Below, in pieces: positions 36,425 through 45,754 of a stretch of DNA of 64,000 nucleotides (its first letter is position 1; every line of letters starts with the position of its first letter). The notes below the pieces were generated by a model, which had not been told where the DNA came from, ran no database searches, and saw nothing but the letters and a program-made list of their open reading frames with translations. Location of the stretch: NCBI GenBank assembly GCA_947174415.1, contig CAMWIW010000001.1, forward strand, positions 117,116-181,115, read 5' to 3'. The translations under genes and the position numbers were made by a program. This DNA is from an uncultured Clostridia bacterium (GTDB lineage: Bacteria; Bacillota; Clostridia; Christensenellales; Borkfalkiaceae).

Positions 36425-37914
36425 ACCTCGCTCTCCTTATCTTCCGTTTGATTGGCTTCTTCCGACGCAACTTCCTGCGCCACTTCCGCAACGGGAACGG
36501 ATTTTCGTTTAAATACTTTTCTGAATAAATTTATTATGGATTTATAGTTTATTGCCGCGTAGACTGCGAAAACGCCGCAATAAACGGCAAGCCCTATCCA
36601 TAGACTTAAAAGCGTTGCGCATAGTATAAACGCAACCGTCATAACTGCTTCTATGATAAAATCTTTAATTATTTTTACGTGTATCGTTTTTAAAACGCAG
36701 ATTTCCGAAAGAACGGAATTGAGCATAATTACGAAAACGACGCAACCGAGCATTGCCGTCAGATTATCGAAAACGAACGCGCAAAGGGTAAACAATACTG
36801 CGCCCACCGCTATTGAAATTGCATTGACAAGCAGCATTAACTTTTCTTTGCGGTAAACCTTTAAATAGTTGTTTGTAAGCAAACTTACCTTTGACGAAAA
36901 TATGATTATGGGAAGGAAAATTCCAAGATAGTACAGTGATATTTCGTAGTCAGGCAGCCACATCTTCAATAACCAACTGCCGACAAAATAAAATATCATC
37001 ATAAAAAACAGTAACGGCGATAAAATGCCTCTTATCGTTTTGTACATAGAGGGTAGCTTTTCTTGGTCTATTCGTTTTAACGACGGAAAAAGAACCACGC
37101 TTATTGCCGTAACGAACACGAGGAAAACGTTCGATACGTTGAACGAAAATGACACTTTCCCGAACACCAACTCGTCCCAATGCCACTGCACTATCATTTT
37201 TGCGCTGCCTATCATAAGCATTGCCGACCAGTTAGCCAGCATCAGAATTATGCCCGCTAAAACGTTGACTTTCAGCTCTTTAAACGCCTCTTTTAAAGGG
37301 ATAGCTTTACCAAAAAACAGCCCCTTGTTAAAGATTACGCCTATAACTATTCCCACTGCGTCGCCGCATAAATCGGCTACGCAATACCAAATAAAATCGT
37401 TGACTTTACACGCAATTAAAACGACGACCACAAGTCCGTAAGTGAGTCTTTGGGCAATCGTTAAAATGACGTATTTGTTTATTCTGTTTGTTATTTGGAG
37501 CATGTAGGAACTGTAAGTTACGAGGTTTTTCGTAACAATTCCCACGGCAACTAAAATGAAAATAATTTCAAGGGGCGCGCCCAACGCAAGCAATGAAACC
37601 GCTGTGGTTATAAGCGTTATCGCGCTCGTAAAAATGAGCAGAATTATAAACTGCGAGCGCAGGCGGGCTTTGTCGAGCTCTTCGTAATCGAACTTTGAAT
37701 ACCTTAAAACCAACCCGTCCAAAAGACCGAAATGCAATACGCCGACGTAGCCCACGTACAGTATGTACGTCTGCCAATAGGAATACTGAAATTTGTCAAT
37801 ATATTTTGGCAAAATAAGCGTCAAAACGAAGCTTACCGCCAAAGATATTATTTGCGCAACGATTGACATTACAACGTTTTTCGCAAATTTTTTTGTCGTT
37901 ATAGTTTCTGCCAT
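36421..37914 (-). CDS. Wzx-type polysaccharide flippase
   Basis: Polytopic membrane protein (497 aa) with about 12-14 hydrophobic helices, starting [20 protein letters not shown], of the oligosaccharidyl-lipid flippase (MATE/MOP) superfamily. It ends in a charged cytoplasmic tail rich in Glu. It would move the undecaprenyl-linked repeat unit across the membrane before polymerisation by the Wzy proteins in this locus. Sequence gives the family, not the repeat-unit specificity. Confidence 0.88.
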   Translation of the reverse strand: MAETITTKKFAKNVVMSIVAQIISLAVSFVLTLILPKYIDKFQYSYWQTYILYVGYVGVLHFGLLDGLVLRYSKFDYEELDKARLRSQFIILLIFTSAITLITTAVSLLALGAPLEIIFILVAVGIVTKNLVTYSSYMLQITNRINKYVILTIAQRLTYGLVVVVLIACKVNDFIWYCVADLCGDAVGIVIGVIFNKGLFFGKAIPLKEAFKELKVNVLAGIILMLANWSAMLMIGSAKMIVQWHWDELVFGKVSFSFNVSNVFLVFVTAISVVLFPSLKRIDQEKLPSMYKTIRGILSPLLFFMMIFYFVGSWLLKMWLPDYEISLYYLGIFLPIIIFSSKVSLLTNNYLKVYRKEKLMLLVNAISIAVGAVLFTLCAFVFDNLTAMLGCVVFVIMLNSVLSEICVLKTIHVKIIKDFIIEAVMTVAFILCATLLSLWIGLAVYCGVFAVYAAINYKSIINLFRKVFKRKSVPVAEVAQEVASEEANQTEDKESEV

Positions 37915-37935
37915 AGTTTGTTAAAGTAAGTGTAA

Positions 37936-38580
37936 TCAGGAGAAAAACCGCTCTTCCAACATTAAACAAAGTGTGTGATAAACGGGCAAATGCAATTCCT
38001 GTATCATATACGTTTCCGTGGACGGAACTTTTATAGCAACGTCCGAAACGGTTGAGAGCTCGCCGCCCTTTGCACCCGTTAAGCCTATTACTTTAAGCCC
38101 CATTGCACGCGCGACGACCGTTGCGTTCAACACGTTTTTCGAATTGCCCGAAGTCGATATTCCGAGGAAAACGTCCCCCGCCATTCCGTAACCGTAGACT
38201 TGTTGGGCATACGTTAAAAGTCCGCCGCCCGAAACGTCGTTTATAAACGCCGTATTGAGCGCCTGATGTCCGTTCAAAGCTATTGCAGGCAAGCCGCCTT
38301 GAAGGCTTTCGGCAAGCTCCGTGCCTCTGTTTTCGTCTACCTTCTTCAATTTTTCGGCAAACTGGGCGGAGCATTTGCGTTTAAGCTTGAAGCCTTTCAT
38401 AAGCTCGCCCACGATATGTTCTGCGTCGGCGCAGCTTCCGCCGTTGCCCGCTATTAAAAGCTTATTGCCGTTTAAAAAACATTCTTCAAGGATATTATAG
38501 GCTTTTATTATATCTTCTTTGCATACGGCGAGCGCGGGATAACGCTCGGTTAGCAATCCGATATGCTTTTGCAAGTCCAT
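37936..38580 (-). CDS. gmhA: Sedoheptulose-7-phosphate isomerase
   Basis: SIS-domain isomerase (214 aa) that starts ADP/GDP-heptose synthesis. Visible are LLIAGNGGSCADAEHIVGEL, the GISTSGNSKNVLNA phosphosugar loop and the C-terminal HLPVYHTLCLMLEE. Directly followed upstream in transcription by the other three GDP-heptose enzymes, which fixes the role. Confidence 0.93.
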   Translation of the reverse strand: MDLQKHIGLLTERYPALAVCKEDIIKAYNILEECFLNGNKLLIAGNGGSCADAEHIVGELMKGFKLKRKCSAQFAEKLKKVDENRGTELAESLQGGLPAIALNGHQALNTAFINDVSGGGLLTYAQQVYGYGMAGDVFLGISTSGNSKNVLNATVVARAMGLKVIGLTGAKGGELSTVSDVAIKVPSTETYMIQELHLPVYHTLCLMLEERFFS

Positions 38581-38582
38581 AA

Positions 38583-39872
38583 TCAGTTCTCCAAAATTTT
38601 ATTTACGCAATCGGCTAAGTCCTTGCCGCAGATATTTGCCGAAAGGTTTTGACCTATAAACGCAGTTTTACAGCCTGCGTTTATACCGCAAAGAACGTCG
38701 TTTTCGCCGTCGCCTATCATCCACGATTTTAACAAATCGACATTGAAATCTTTTGCCGCTTCAAATATCATACCAGGTTTAGGCTTACGGCAATTACAAT
38801 CGAATTTAAGTTCGGGGACTTCACCCTCATAGCCTTTGTGCGGGTGGTGCGGACAGAAATAAATAGCGTCGAGATATGCTCCGTCCTGTCCCAACAATGT
38901 TTCCATTTTGTTGTGAATTTCTTCAAGCTCGCCGTAGGTTACTTCCCCTCTTGCTATAACGGGTTGGTTTGTTATAACTATTGCAAGATAGCCGCTTGAA
39001 TTAATTCTCTTTACAGCTTCGGATACGCCGTCAATAAGGGCGAAATCGTCCGCGCTCTTTAAAAAACCGACGTATTTATTAATAGTTCCGTCTCTGTCGA
39101 GAAAAATCGCCTTTTGCTTGTTAGTTAAATTTTTAGCCTCAACCGTACCGCAGGCAAAGTCGCGGCAAACGCTTTCGTAGCGGTCGGGCGTACCCATATC
39201 CTTGACGTATTCGGGACTGTCGTAAACGAACATTTTGCCCGTGCCCGCCAAAGGCTTTAAAAGCTGTCTGTCCAAATCGACTTTGGGCGAGTTTATATCC
39301 GCTTCGAGAATTTTTTTGGAAACGACGTGCAAGCCCGCGTTAACTCTGTTTTTGTAGTATACGGGGCGGCAGTCCTCTTTTGCAAGCCACTTCAAAACCG
39401 AGCCGTTATTATCGGAGATAATAAGTCCGCTGTCGTAAGGGTGGCTGTTGGGGTGGGTGAACAGCGTTACAAGCCCGCCTTTTTTTCTGTGATAATCTAT
39501 AAATCTCAAAAAGTCTATATCGAACACGGCGTCTGCATTCAAAAGCAGAAAATCGTCCGTCAGCTTGTCCTTTATTTTAAACAACGCGCCCGCGTTGCCC
39601 AACGGCTCTTCTTCGAAATAATACTCTATTTTAACGCCGAACGGCTTGCCCGTTGCGGGAGAAATTTTACTACCGTCGCCGAAGTAGTCCATTATTATAC
39701 TGCCCAAGTGCGAAACGGTGATAATAATATCCGTCAAGCCTTGTTTTTTAAGGCACGCTATTTCTCTTTCGAGAACGGGCTGCCCGTCGATTTTTATCAT
39801 AGGCTTGGGGATATCCTTTGCAACAGACGAAATGCGCGTGCCCTTACCCCCCGCCATTATAACGGTTTTCAT
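38583..39872 (-). CDS. Fused heptose-1-phosphate guanylyltransferase / heptose-1,7-bisphosphate phosphatase (HddC-GmhB)
   Basis: A 429-aa two-domain protein. Residues about 1-235 form a nucleotidyltransferase (MAGGKGTRISSVAKDIPKPM). Residues about 250-429 form a HAD phosphatase of the GmhB/HisB-N type (KAIFLDRDGTINKYVG, then FCPHHPH and a Cys/His zinc loop CNCRKPKPGM). The fusion joins the third and fourth steps of GDP-D-glycero-alpha-D-manno-heptose synthesis. GmhA and the kinase lie on either side with 2- and 1-nt gaps. Nucleotide preference (GDP) is inferred from the context with HddA. Confidence 0.88.
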   Translation of the reverse strand: MKTVIMAGGKGTRISSVAKDIPKPMIKIDGQPVLEREIACLKKQGLTDIIITVSHLGSIIMDYFGDGSKISPATGKPFGVKIEYYFEEEPLGNAGALFKIKDKLTDDFLLLNADAVFDIDFLRFIDYHRKKGGLVTLFTHPNSHPYDSGLIISDNNGSVLKWLAKEDCRPVYYKNRVNAGLHVVSKKILEADINSPKVDLDRQLLKPLAGTGKMFVYDSPEYVKDMGTPDRYESVCRDFACGTVEAKNLTNKQKAIFLDRDGTINKYVGFLKSADDFALIDGVSEAVKRINSSGYLAIVITNQPVIARGEVTYGELEEIHNKMETLLGQDGAYLDAIYFCPHHPHKGYEGEVPELKFDCNCRKPKPGMIFEAAKDFNVDLLKSWMIGDGENDVLCGINAGCKTAFIGQNLSANICGKDLADCVNKILEN

Positions 39873-39873
39873 G

Positions 39874-40887
39874 TTATTCCTCTATGCTCGTCTTTTTATC
39901 GAATGCCTCGGGCGTGTAGTAAATTACACGCGTACCCGCGTTTTCGAACTTGAAGGGGACTTCCATTAAATCGGAGAACGCCTTTCTAACCGCAGCTTGT
40001 TTTTCGGGCTGAACGTAGAAAAGAAGGAAACCGCCTCCGCCCGCGCCCAAAAGCTTGCCGCCGAGCGCGCCTGCCTTTATACCTTTTTCGTAGAGCCCGT
40101 CGATAGAGCCCGTGGAAATTTCGCTGCCTGTCTGTTTTTTAAGCCGCCACGATTTATCGAGAAGGCGACCGAAATCGTCTAAATCCTTTGACGGATTTTC
40201 CAATATATCCTGAGCCTCGTCAACGAGAGAAAGCATTTTCATAAGCTGACCGTGCTTATCTTCAATCGAAGCCGTGGTTGACTTTTGGATTTGAGAGGAA
40301 AGTCGAGTAAAGCCCGTAAAGAAAAGCATAAGACTGTCGTTTAACTTTATTTTCCTTTCGGGGGAAATTATGAGGGGGTTGACGTGATAGCCTCTTTCGT
40401 TGAAATCAATTCTGTTCAACCCGCCGAACGCCGCGGCTATTTGGTCCTGCCAACCGCCCGCCTCGTTGCAGAGCGTTCTTTCAAGATAAATAGCATCGTT
40501 GGCAAGTTCCTTTTTGGAGCGGTACTGACCCTTTAAACAGTAGAAAGCGTTTAAAAGACCGACGGCGAAAGTGCTTGAAGTACCTAAACCCGTTCTTGCG
40601 GGCAAATCGGCGTCGTATGAGATATGAAGTTCTTTCATATCGAGCATTTTAATAGCGTTGCGCACCATGGGGTGTTCCATATCGTCAATGCGGTTAATTC
40701 GCTCGGTTTTGGCGTATATAAGCTCGGTAGAGTAGTCAAAAAACCTCGGCAAATGTCTTACCGTAACGTAAGCGTATTTATCGAAAGACGTTGACAAAAC
40801 TGCTCCGCCGTAACGCTCGAAAAATTGCGGCATATCCGTGCCGCCGCCGAAAAAGCTCATTCTGAAAGGCGTTTTCGTAATTATCAT
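39874..40887 (-). CDS. hddA: D-glycero-alpha-D-manno-heptose-7-phosphate kinase
   Basis: GHMP-superfamily kinase (337 aa). N-terminal TPFRMSFFGGGTDMPQFFER, the ATP loop LPARTGLGTSSTFAVGLLNA and C-terminal GAGGGGFLLFYV. Placed between the epimerase and the fused HddC-GmhB gene. With gmhA it completes the GDP-heptose set known from Aneurinibacillus S-layer glycans. Confidence 0.92.
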   Translation of the reverse strand: MIITKTPFRMSFFGGGTDMPQFFERYGGAVLSTSFDKYAYVTVRHLPRFFDYSTELIYAKTERINRIDDMEHPMVRNAIKMLDMKELHISYDADLPARTGLGTSSTFAVGLLNAFYCLKGQYRSKKELANDAIYLERTLCNEAGGWQDQIAAAFGGLNRIDFNERGYHVNPLIISPERKIKLNDSLMLFFTGFTRLSSQIQKSTTASIEDKHGQLMKMLSLVDEAQDILENPSKDLDDFGRLLDKSWRLKKQTGSEISTGSIDGLYEKGIKAGALGGKLLGAGGGGFLLFYVQPEKQAAVRKAFSDLMEVPFKFENAGTRVIYYTPEAFDKKTSIEE

Positions 40888-40899
40888 TTTATTCCCCTA

Positions 40900-41892
40900 T
40901 TAACGGTTTTTCTTCATATATTCAATCATTTTTTCAAACGAATGAACCAAATCTACGCTTGCCGACCAACCTAAATTCTGTAATTTTTTCGTGCTTAAAT
41001 TCATGTTAAGCGTTGGAGCATATCCAAGCTTTGCTATATCTTCGCCCTCGCTGATAACGACTTTTACTTTGCCGTTGCCAAACCTTTCGGCTACCGTGCA
41101 AGCCATATCGTATACAGAACAGTAAGTTTCTTCGTTGGCGGCGTTATATGCTTCCCCCACCTTGCCTTGCAATAGGACGGTGAGAATTGCGTTAACTGCG
41201 TCGTCAATATATATATAGTTTCTTTTGGTTTCGCCTTTTGTTTTTAAGATTATATCCCGACCCTCTATTACGCACCGAGCCAATTCCGCGAATACCCTGC
41301 CGTCGTTGTAGTCAACACCCTCGCCGAAAGTCTGAGTTAATCTGACGACTTTTGCAGGAACGCCGTATTCTGCGGCGTAAGCCGAGCAAAGACATTCGCA
41401 CGCTCTTTTGCCCTCGGGATAGCTCGAACGGACTTTCATAGGGTCTATATCGGTAGGTGAATTTTCAAAAATTTTACAGTCGTCGGACGGTGTACCGTAA
41501 ACCTCCATCGACGAAAGATAGACGAAACCGTTAACGGGATTGGCGCGCGCAAATTCGAGAACCTTCTCCGTGCCCTTTAAAGAACTTGAAAGCACTTCTA
41601 CGGGCTTGTCCACAAAATCCTTGCTTGCCGTTTTACTTGCGGCGTGGATTACGTAATTAACGCCCGAATTTTCTGCGTTCAGGTCGCAGACGTCGCACGC
41701 AAGATACTCTATATTTTCCTGCGGTAAAGACGAAAAGGTTTTGCGGGCTCTTTCTTCGTTTCTTACAAGGGCTACAACCTTTACAGGCTTCTTGCCTTTA
41801 TGAGATACAAGTCTTTTGACGAGGGCGCTGCCGATAAGCCCGCTCGCGCCTGTTATTAATATTTTTTTACCTTCAAAAGGGGTTAAATCCAC
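40900..41892 (-). CDS. NAD-dependent sugar epimerase/dehydratase
   Basis: Extended SDR (330 aa). Rossmann motif ILITGASGLIGSALV, the YLSSMEVYG segment and catalytic YPEGK. Such enzymes epimerise, dehydrate or decarboxylate NDP-sugars; the exact reaction cannot be read. It sits 3 bp after the IspD-like cytidylyltransferase, a pairing that suggests the two act on the same CDP-linked precursor. Confidence 0.88.
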   Translation of the reverse strand: MDLTPFEGKKILITGASGLIGSALVKRLVSHKGKKPVKVVALVRNEERARKTFSSLPQENIEYLACDVCDLNAENSGVNYVIHAASKTASKDFVDKPVEVLSSSLKGTEKVLEFARANPVNGFVYLSSMEVYGTPSDDCKIFENSPTDIDPMKVRSSYPEGKRACECLCSAYAAEYGVPAKVVRLTQTFGEGVDYNDGRVFAELARCVIEGRDIILKTKGETKRNYIYIDDAVNAILTVLLQGKVGEAYNAANEETYCSVYDMACTVAERFGNGKVKVVISEGEDIAKLGYAPTLNMNLSTKKLQNLGWSASVDLVHSFEKMIEYMKKNR

Positions 41893-41895
41893 CTG

Positions 41896-42648
41896 TCAAT
41901 TCTCCTCGTCAACTCCGTAAATTTGGGCGTTCTCTTTTGCGTCGAGAATTGCGCGCATAGTATAAAAATCGTCGGGTGTGGTAATTTTTATATTTTCATA
42001 AGGGCCGTCTATCATAAACAGTTTATAGCCGTAATTTTTCATTAACGTACACGAATCGATAGTGTTCGTAACGTTCTCTTTCAACGCCTGCCCGTGCGCG
42101 GACAAAATTTCGTCAAGCCAAAAACTTTGCGGGGCTTTTGCCACACGGGACTGTTCCCTTGACGGAACTTGTTCTATGCAGCCGTCGTTATCGACTACTA
42201 CGATAGTTTCTTTAACCACGCCCGCAGTGATTGCCGAGCCGTGTTCTTTCACGCAACGGATATTTTCAGATAAAAGCTTTGAGTTTATTAAAGGGCGCAC
42301 GCCGTCGTGAATCAGAACGATTGCCTTCGTATCTTTTGCTACTTCCCTTGCGGCGCAAAGTCCGTTGTAAATCGAAAGCTGTCCCGTCTTTCCGCCCGCA
42401 ACTACTTTTTTAACTTTTTCTATGCGGTACTTGTAAAGAAGATTTTTAAGGTGAGGTATCCACTCTTCCACGCAAGCAATGACGACAGCGTCAATTTCTT
42501 CGTTCTTTTCAAAGTGTTCGAGGGTGTGAATTATTATCGGTTTACCGTGAACGCTTAAAAACTGCTTTGGCATATCCTTGCTGTGCATCCGGCTACCAAC
42601 GCCGCCCGCAAATATAACGCCGATATTCGTGATTTTATCGTTTTTCAT
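41896..42648 (-). CDS. IspD/TarI-family cytidylyltransferase
   Basis: CTP-dependent nucleotidyltransferase (250 aa). GVIFAGGVGSRMHSKDMPKQ is the CTP-binding start, with VLIHDGVRPL and the later ITTPDDFYTM. The family includes IspD (isoprenoids) and TarI (CDP-ribitol). Because the gene lies in a glycan operon with a LicD phosphotransferase, a polyol-phosphate role of the TarI kind is more likely than isoprenoid synthesis; this is inference. Confidence 0.85.
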   Translation of the reverse strand: MKNDKITNIGVIFAGGVGSRMHSKDMPKQFLSVHGKPIIIHTLEHFEKNEEIDAVVIACVEEWIPHLKNLLYKYRIEKVKKVVAGGKTGQLSIYNGLCAAREVAKDTKAIVLIHDGVRPLINSKLLSENIRCVKEHGSAITAGVVKETIVVVDNDGCIEQVPSREQSRVAKAPQSFWLDEILSAHGQALKENVTNTIDSCTLMKNYGYKLFMIDGPYENIKITTPDDFYTMRAILDAKENAQIYGVDEEN

Positions 42649-42661
42649 TGCACCGCTCCTA

Positions 42662-43990
42662 TTAAACCGCTTGTTTTACACTTATCTTTTTACTGCGTTT
42701 TTTACGGAAAACAGCAAAATAAATTATTGCACACCAGCCTATTTCGTAGACGATTCCCAAGTGAAGCCTTGCAAATAACTGTTCTGCAATGGGGAAAAAT
42801 ACTATGGGATAAATCAGCAAACAGTATAATATCCAAGAAAAACCGTATTTCCTGCTCTTCATTTTTCCAAACAGCCATTGGAAAAATACTCCCGAAATTA
42901 AAGGAAAAATTATTACTCCGAGATAACCGAAATCCTGAACGTAAGGTTTAAGCGATGAATAAATGTTTGAACTGTAAACGTAACCGTTTGCCGATTGATA
43001 CGTTATAAACGTATCAAAACGAACGTATTCTGTAAAGTCAAAGTCTAATCCGAAAGGTCGTAATACTTCGTTGATTGTATTCAAAAGCGTTGAAAACGTT
43101 GCGCCGCCGTACGCAAGCTCGCCGTCAAATTCTTCAACCCATAAATTGAAATTGTATAATCCCGATCCGCCGTAAATTCCAAGTGATCTGAAAATGTTCG
43201 ATTTGTACTGTTTCAAAGCACCCATAAGGAAAAACAATAAAACCATAACAATCAACAGAATTATAACTATCTGAATTATTTTTGCGTTTACGTTTTTCTT
43301 TTTACAATTTTCTCGGAAGAATAAAACGAATAAGCAAATTGCATAAAACGCATATCTTATAAAGATATTTCTGTCTGACGAAAAGACAACGGCAACAAGG
43401 AAAACTATTATAGGAATTATCAGCTTAATTCTACTGATTTTATCGCTTTTGGAATACAGTCTTAAAAAAAGTCTGTACGTATTAACGTAGGCAATTGCCA
43501 TTGAAATTTCCAAAAACTGATTAAATAGGAAGCCTGGGTAATAATCTTCATTAACTATTTTATCGTAAATTGCGCGGATTTTACCGCTTAAAGAGGTTGC
43601 GTCCCCCGCCGCTTCGGTAAGTAGCTTATATATATATAAAGCCGCACAAACAACGGAAATTATTATGAATAAATTTACAGGATAACGCCTTTTGAAGTTA
43701 AAATCGTCTACACGAACTTTTAATAATCCGTTATCTGCCGAAGCGGGAATAGGGCGAAGCGCTTTAACAAACTGACACCCGACGCCGAACGATATTAACG
43801 CTGTTGTTACGTAAAGTATGAACGTGCCGTTTATGTTAACTTCCCAATTGGCATAGTTGATTAAAATTATGGCAAACGAAGCAAAGACCGCAAGGCATAT
43901 CAAAAACCAAGGAGAAAGTAAATCCCTGTTTCCCAAAAAATATGCAATTACGATGAGTGCAACTAAAATTGCAAAAAACAAAAACGCCAT
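42662..43990 (-). CDS. Oligosaccharide repeat-unit polymerase (Wzy-like)
   Basis: Multi-pass membrane protein (442 aa) with about 10-12 hydrophobic segments and a large external loop around residues 270-350 (ANGYVYSSNIYSSLKPYVQD), as in O-antigen/capsule polymerases of the EpsG/Wzy type. No soluble motifs. Assigned by topology and its place between glycosyltransferase and flippase genes. A second polymerase/ligase lies at 48653. Confidence 0.78.
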   Translation of the reverse strand: MAFLFFAILVALIVIAYFLGNRDLLSPWFLICLAVFASFAIILINYANWEVNINGTFILYVTTALISFGVGCQFVKALRPIPASADNGLLKVRVDDFNFKRRYPVNLFIIISVVCAALYIYKLLTEAAGDATSLSGKIRAIYDKIVNEDYYPGFLFNQFLEISMAIAYVNTYRLFLRLYSKSDKISRIKLIIPIIVFLVAVVFSSDRNIFIRYAFYAICLFVLFFRENCKKKNVNAKIIQIVIILLIVMVLLFFLMGALKQYKSNIFRSLGIYGGSGLYNFNLWVEEFDGELAYGGATFSTLLNTINEVLRPFGLDFDFTEYVRFDTFITYQSANGYVYSSNIYSSLKPYVQDFGYLGVIIFPLISGVFFQWLFGKMKSRKYGFSWILYCLLIYPIVFFPIAEQLFARLHLGIVYEIGWCAIIYFAVFRKKRSKKISVKQAV

Positions 43991-44009
43991 TTGCTCTATC
44001 TAATTAACC

Positions 44010-44933
44010 TTAATACCAGCCGAATAATACTTTTATGAAAAAACCTAAACGGCTTTCGCCTGAGTACAGGCGAAGCTGTTTTTGATTTTTTAACAACTTT
44101 CTTTTATACTTAAATTTTTTTGCTTTCGCGCTTATTTCTATAAGCGGAAAATTATTAACTTCTTCGGGGAATTTATAAAATAATTCCTGAGCGAGCATAC
44201 TTCTGCCGTTTCTGTGTTCGGAATGGAATAATTTTTTTATTTTCGATTTTAATTTTTTGACGAAACCCGCTTTATTTGCGCCGACCACGTTGTTTTCGTG
44301 TTGTCTGTATTTAATGAAAGAGCGCTCGTCGTAAATTATACCTTCAAACAACGATGCCGTTACGGCAAGCCAAACGTCGTGTATCCGATTGCGCAAAAGC
44401 TCTGCCGTCGGGCGGCGGTTTTCTTGAGTTAAAATTTTATAAAATCCGTTCGTAATAACCATAGTACAGCCCGCAATCATATTTTCCTGTAAAATACTTA
44501 CGGGTGTTAAATGAATGTCCTCGTCGGATTTATATCTTAAACCGATTGATTTCCCTTCTTTATCCACGCACTCCTGATTTGAAGCGTACAAAAGCCCCCC
44601 CTTCTCTTCCAAAAAACGGATTGCTTCGGCAAGCTTGTTCTCTTCCCAAATATCGTCTTGGTCTGCAAATGCGTAAAAATCAAAGCCGTCGGGAACTGAA
44701 TACAGCAAATTCATAAAGCTGTTCCCAACGCCGACGTTTTCAGCAAAATCAAGGTGAACGGTCGGATTATTTTCCGCATACTCCGTAAGAATTTGACGCG
44801 TTCCGTCAGACGAGCCGTCGTCGCGAACGAAGACTTCCGCCTCAACCCCTTTTTGGTTTAACAGCGTGTCCAACTGTTCGAGCAAAAATCTTTCGCCGTT
44901 ATACGTGCTTAATAATATTGCAACCGACTTCAT
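44010..44933 (-). CDS. Glycosyltransferase family 2
   Basis: A 307-aa GT-A fold transferase. ILLSTYNGERFLLEQLDTLL is the nucleotide-sugar binding start, followed by VFVRDDGSSDGT and the metal-binding FADQDDIWEENKL. This resembles rhamnosyltransferases of the WfgF/RfbF kind, which would fit the dTDP-rhamnose genes, but acceptor and donor are not proven. Overlaps licD by 4 nt. Confidence 0.9.
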   Translation of the reverse strand: MKSVAILLSTYNGERFLLEQLDTLLNQKGVEAEVFVRDDGSSDGTRQILTEYAENNPTVHLDFAENVGVGNSFMNLLYSVPDGFDFYAFADQDDIWEENKLAEAIRFLEEKGGLLYASNQECVDKEGKSIGLRYKSDEDIHLTPVSILQENMIAGCTMVITNGFYKILTQENRRPTAELLRNRIHDVWLAVTASLFEGIIYDERSFIKYRQHENNVVGANKAGFVKKLKSKIKKLFHSEHRNGRSMLAQELFYKFPEEVNNFPLIEISAKAKKFKYKRKLLKNQKQLRLYSGESRLGFFIKVLFGWY

Positions 44934-45754
44934 TCTTCTTCCTTAAAAAACGCAGTGAAAGTATGGTGCGAAACTTGTTTTTCTACGGGCGGTAACTGCA
45001 TATAATCGCCGTAAATGCTTGACATATAAGTATCGTAAGCAGCTATTGCTTTGAAGGTGCGTCCCTCAAACGGCAAATCGATATACTCCGTCCAAACGGT
45101 CTTAGGGAGAATTTCCTTTTCACGGTAAGAACCGCCCACCGCACCCGCGTATTGTACGGAATTGAAATCAATCTTTTTATACTTCTTTTGTATTTTATTA
45201 AAGAGCCGCGATTTGTTCACTAATCTGCTTAAAACGTAAAAAGCAAAACGGAAAGGCTCGTAATACCAACCGTGAGTCTTCGACCTGAAAAATCTATTCC
45301 ACTGTGCGGCAACAAGCAAATTGCGCTTAAACCGCGTTGATTTGAACGCCTTTTTTGCCTTTTTATAAGTATCGCCCAAACCGTCTATGGGGAACACGTC
45401 GATATTTACACCTATACTGCTACCGCCGACGATATTGTCGTCTTGAAGAATTGTATCGGGATTGTAGACCTTGGCAGACATATCTACGAAAGTCTTATCC
45501 GTTTCAAAGCTACGTATTTTGAACGGTGTCTCGTTATTTAGACAATAAGAAATAAAAGCTTCGTAATCGGGTCGGGGCATCATAATATCGATATCGTCGT
45601 CCCAAGGGATAAAGCCCTTGTGCCTTACCGCACCGAGCAAAGTGCCGCCGCCCAAGGAATATCTTAAATTTTGCTTCTGACAGATTTCGTCAACGGCGGA
45701 CAGCAATCCGACTTCGAGTTCTTTAAGCTGCGCCAAGTTAATTTCTTTATTCAT
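44930..45754 (-). CDS. LicD-family phosphotransferase
   Basis: A 274-aa protein of the LicD/fukutin-related nucleotidyltransferase-fold family. Typical segments: YSLGGGTLLGAVRHKGFIPW and DDDIDIMMPRPDYEAF with the catalytic acidic residues. Members attach phosphocholine or polyol phosphates from CDP donors to glycans, which ties in with the cytidylyltransferase in the same operon. Overlaps neighbours on both sides. Confidence 0.92.
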   Translation of the reverse strand: MNKEINLAQLKELEVGLLSAVDEICQKQNLRYSLGGGTLLGAVRHKGFIPWDDDIDIMMPRPDYEAFISYCLNNETPFKIRSFETDKTFVDMSAKVYNPDTILQDDNIVGGSSIGVNIDVFPIDGLGDTYKKAKKAFKSTRFKRNLLVAAQWNRFFRSKTHGWYYEPFRFAFYVLSRLVNKSRLFNKIQKKYKKIDFNSVQYAGAVGGSYREKEILPKTVWTEYIDLPFEGRTFKAIAAYDTYMSSIYGDYMQLPPVEKQVSHHTFTAFFKEEE

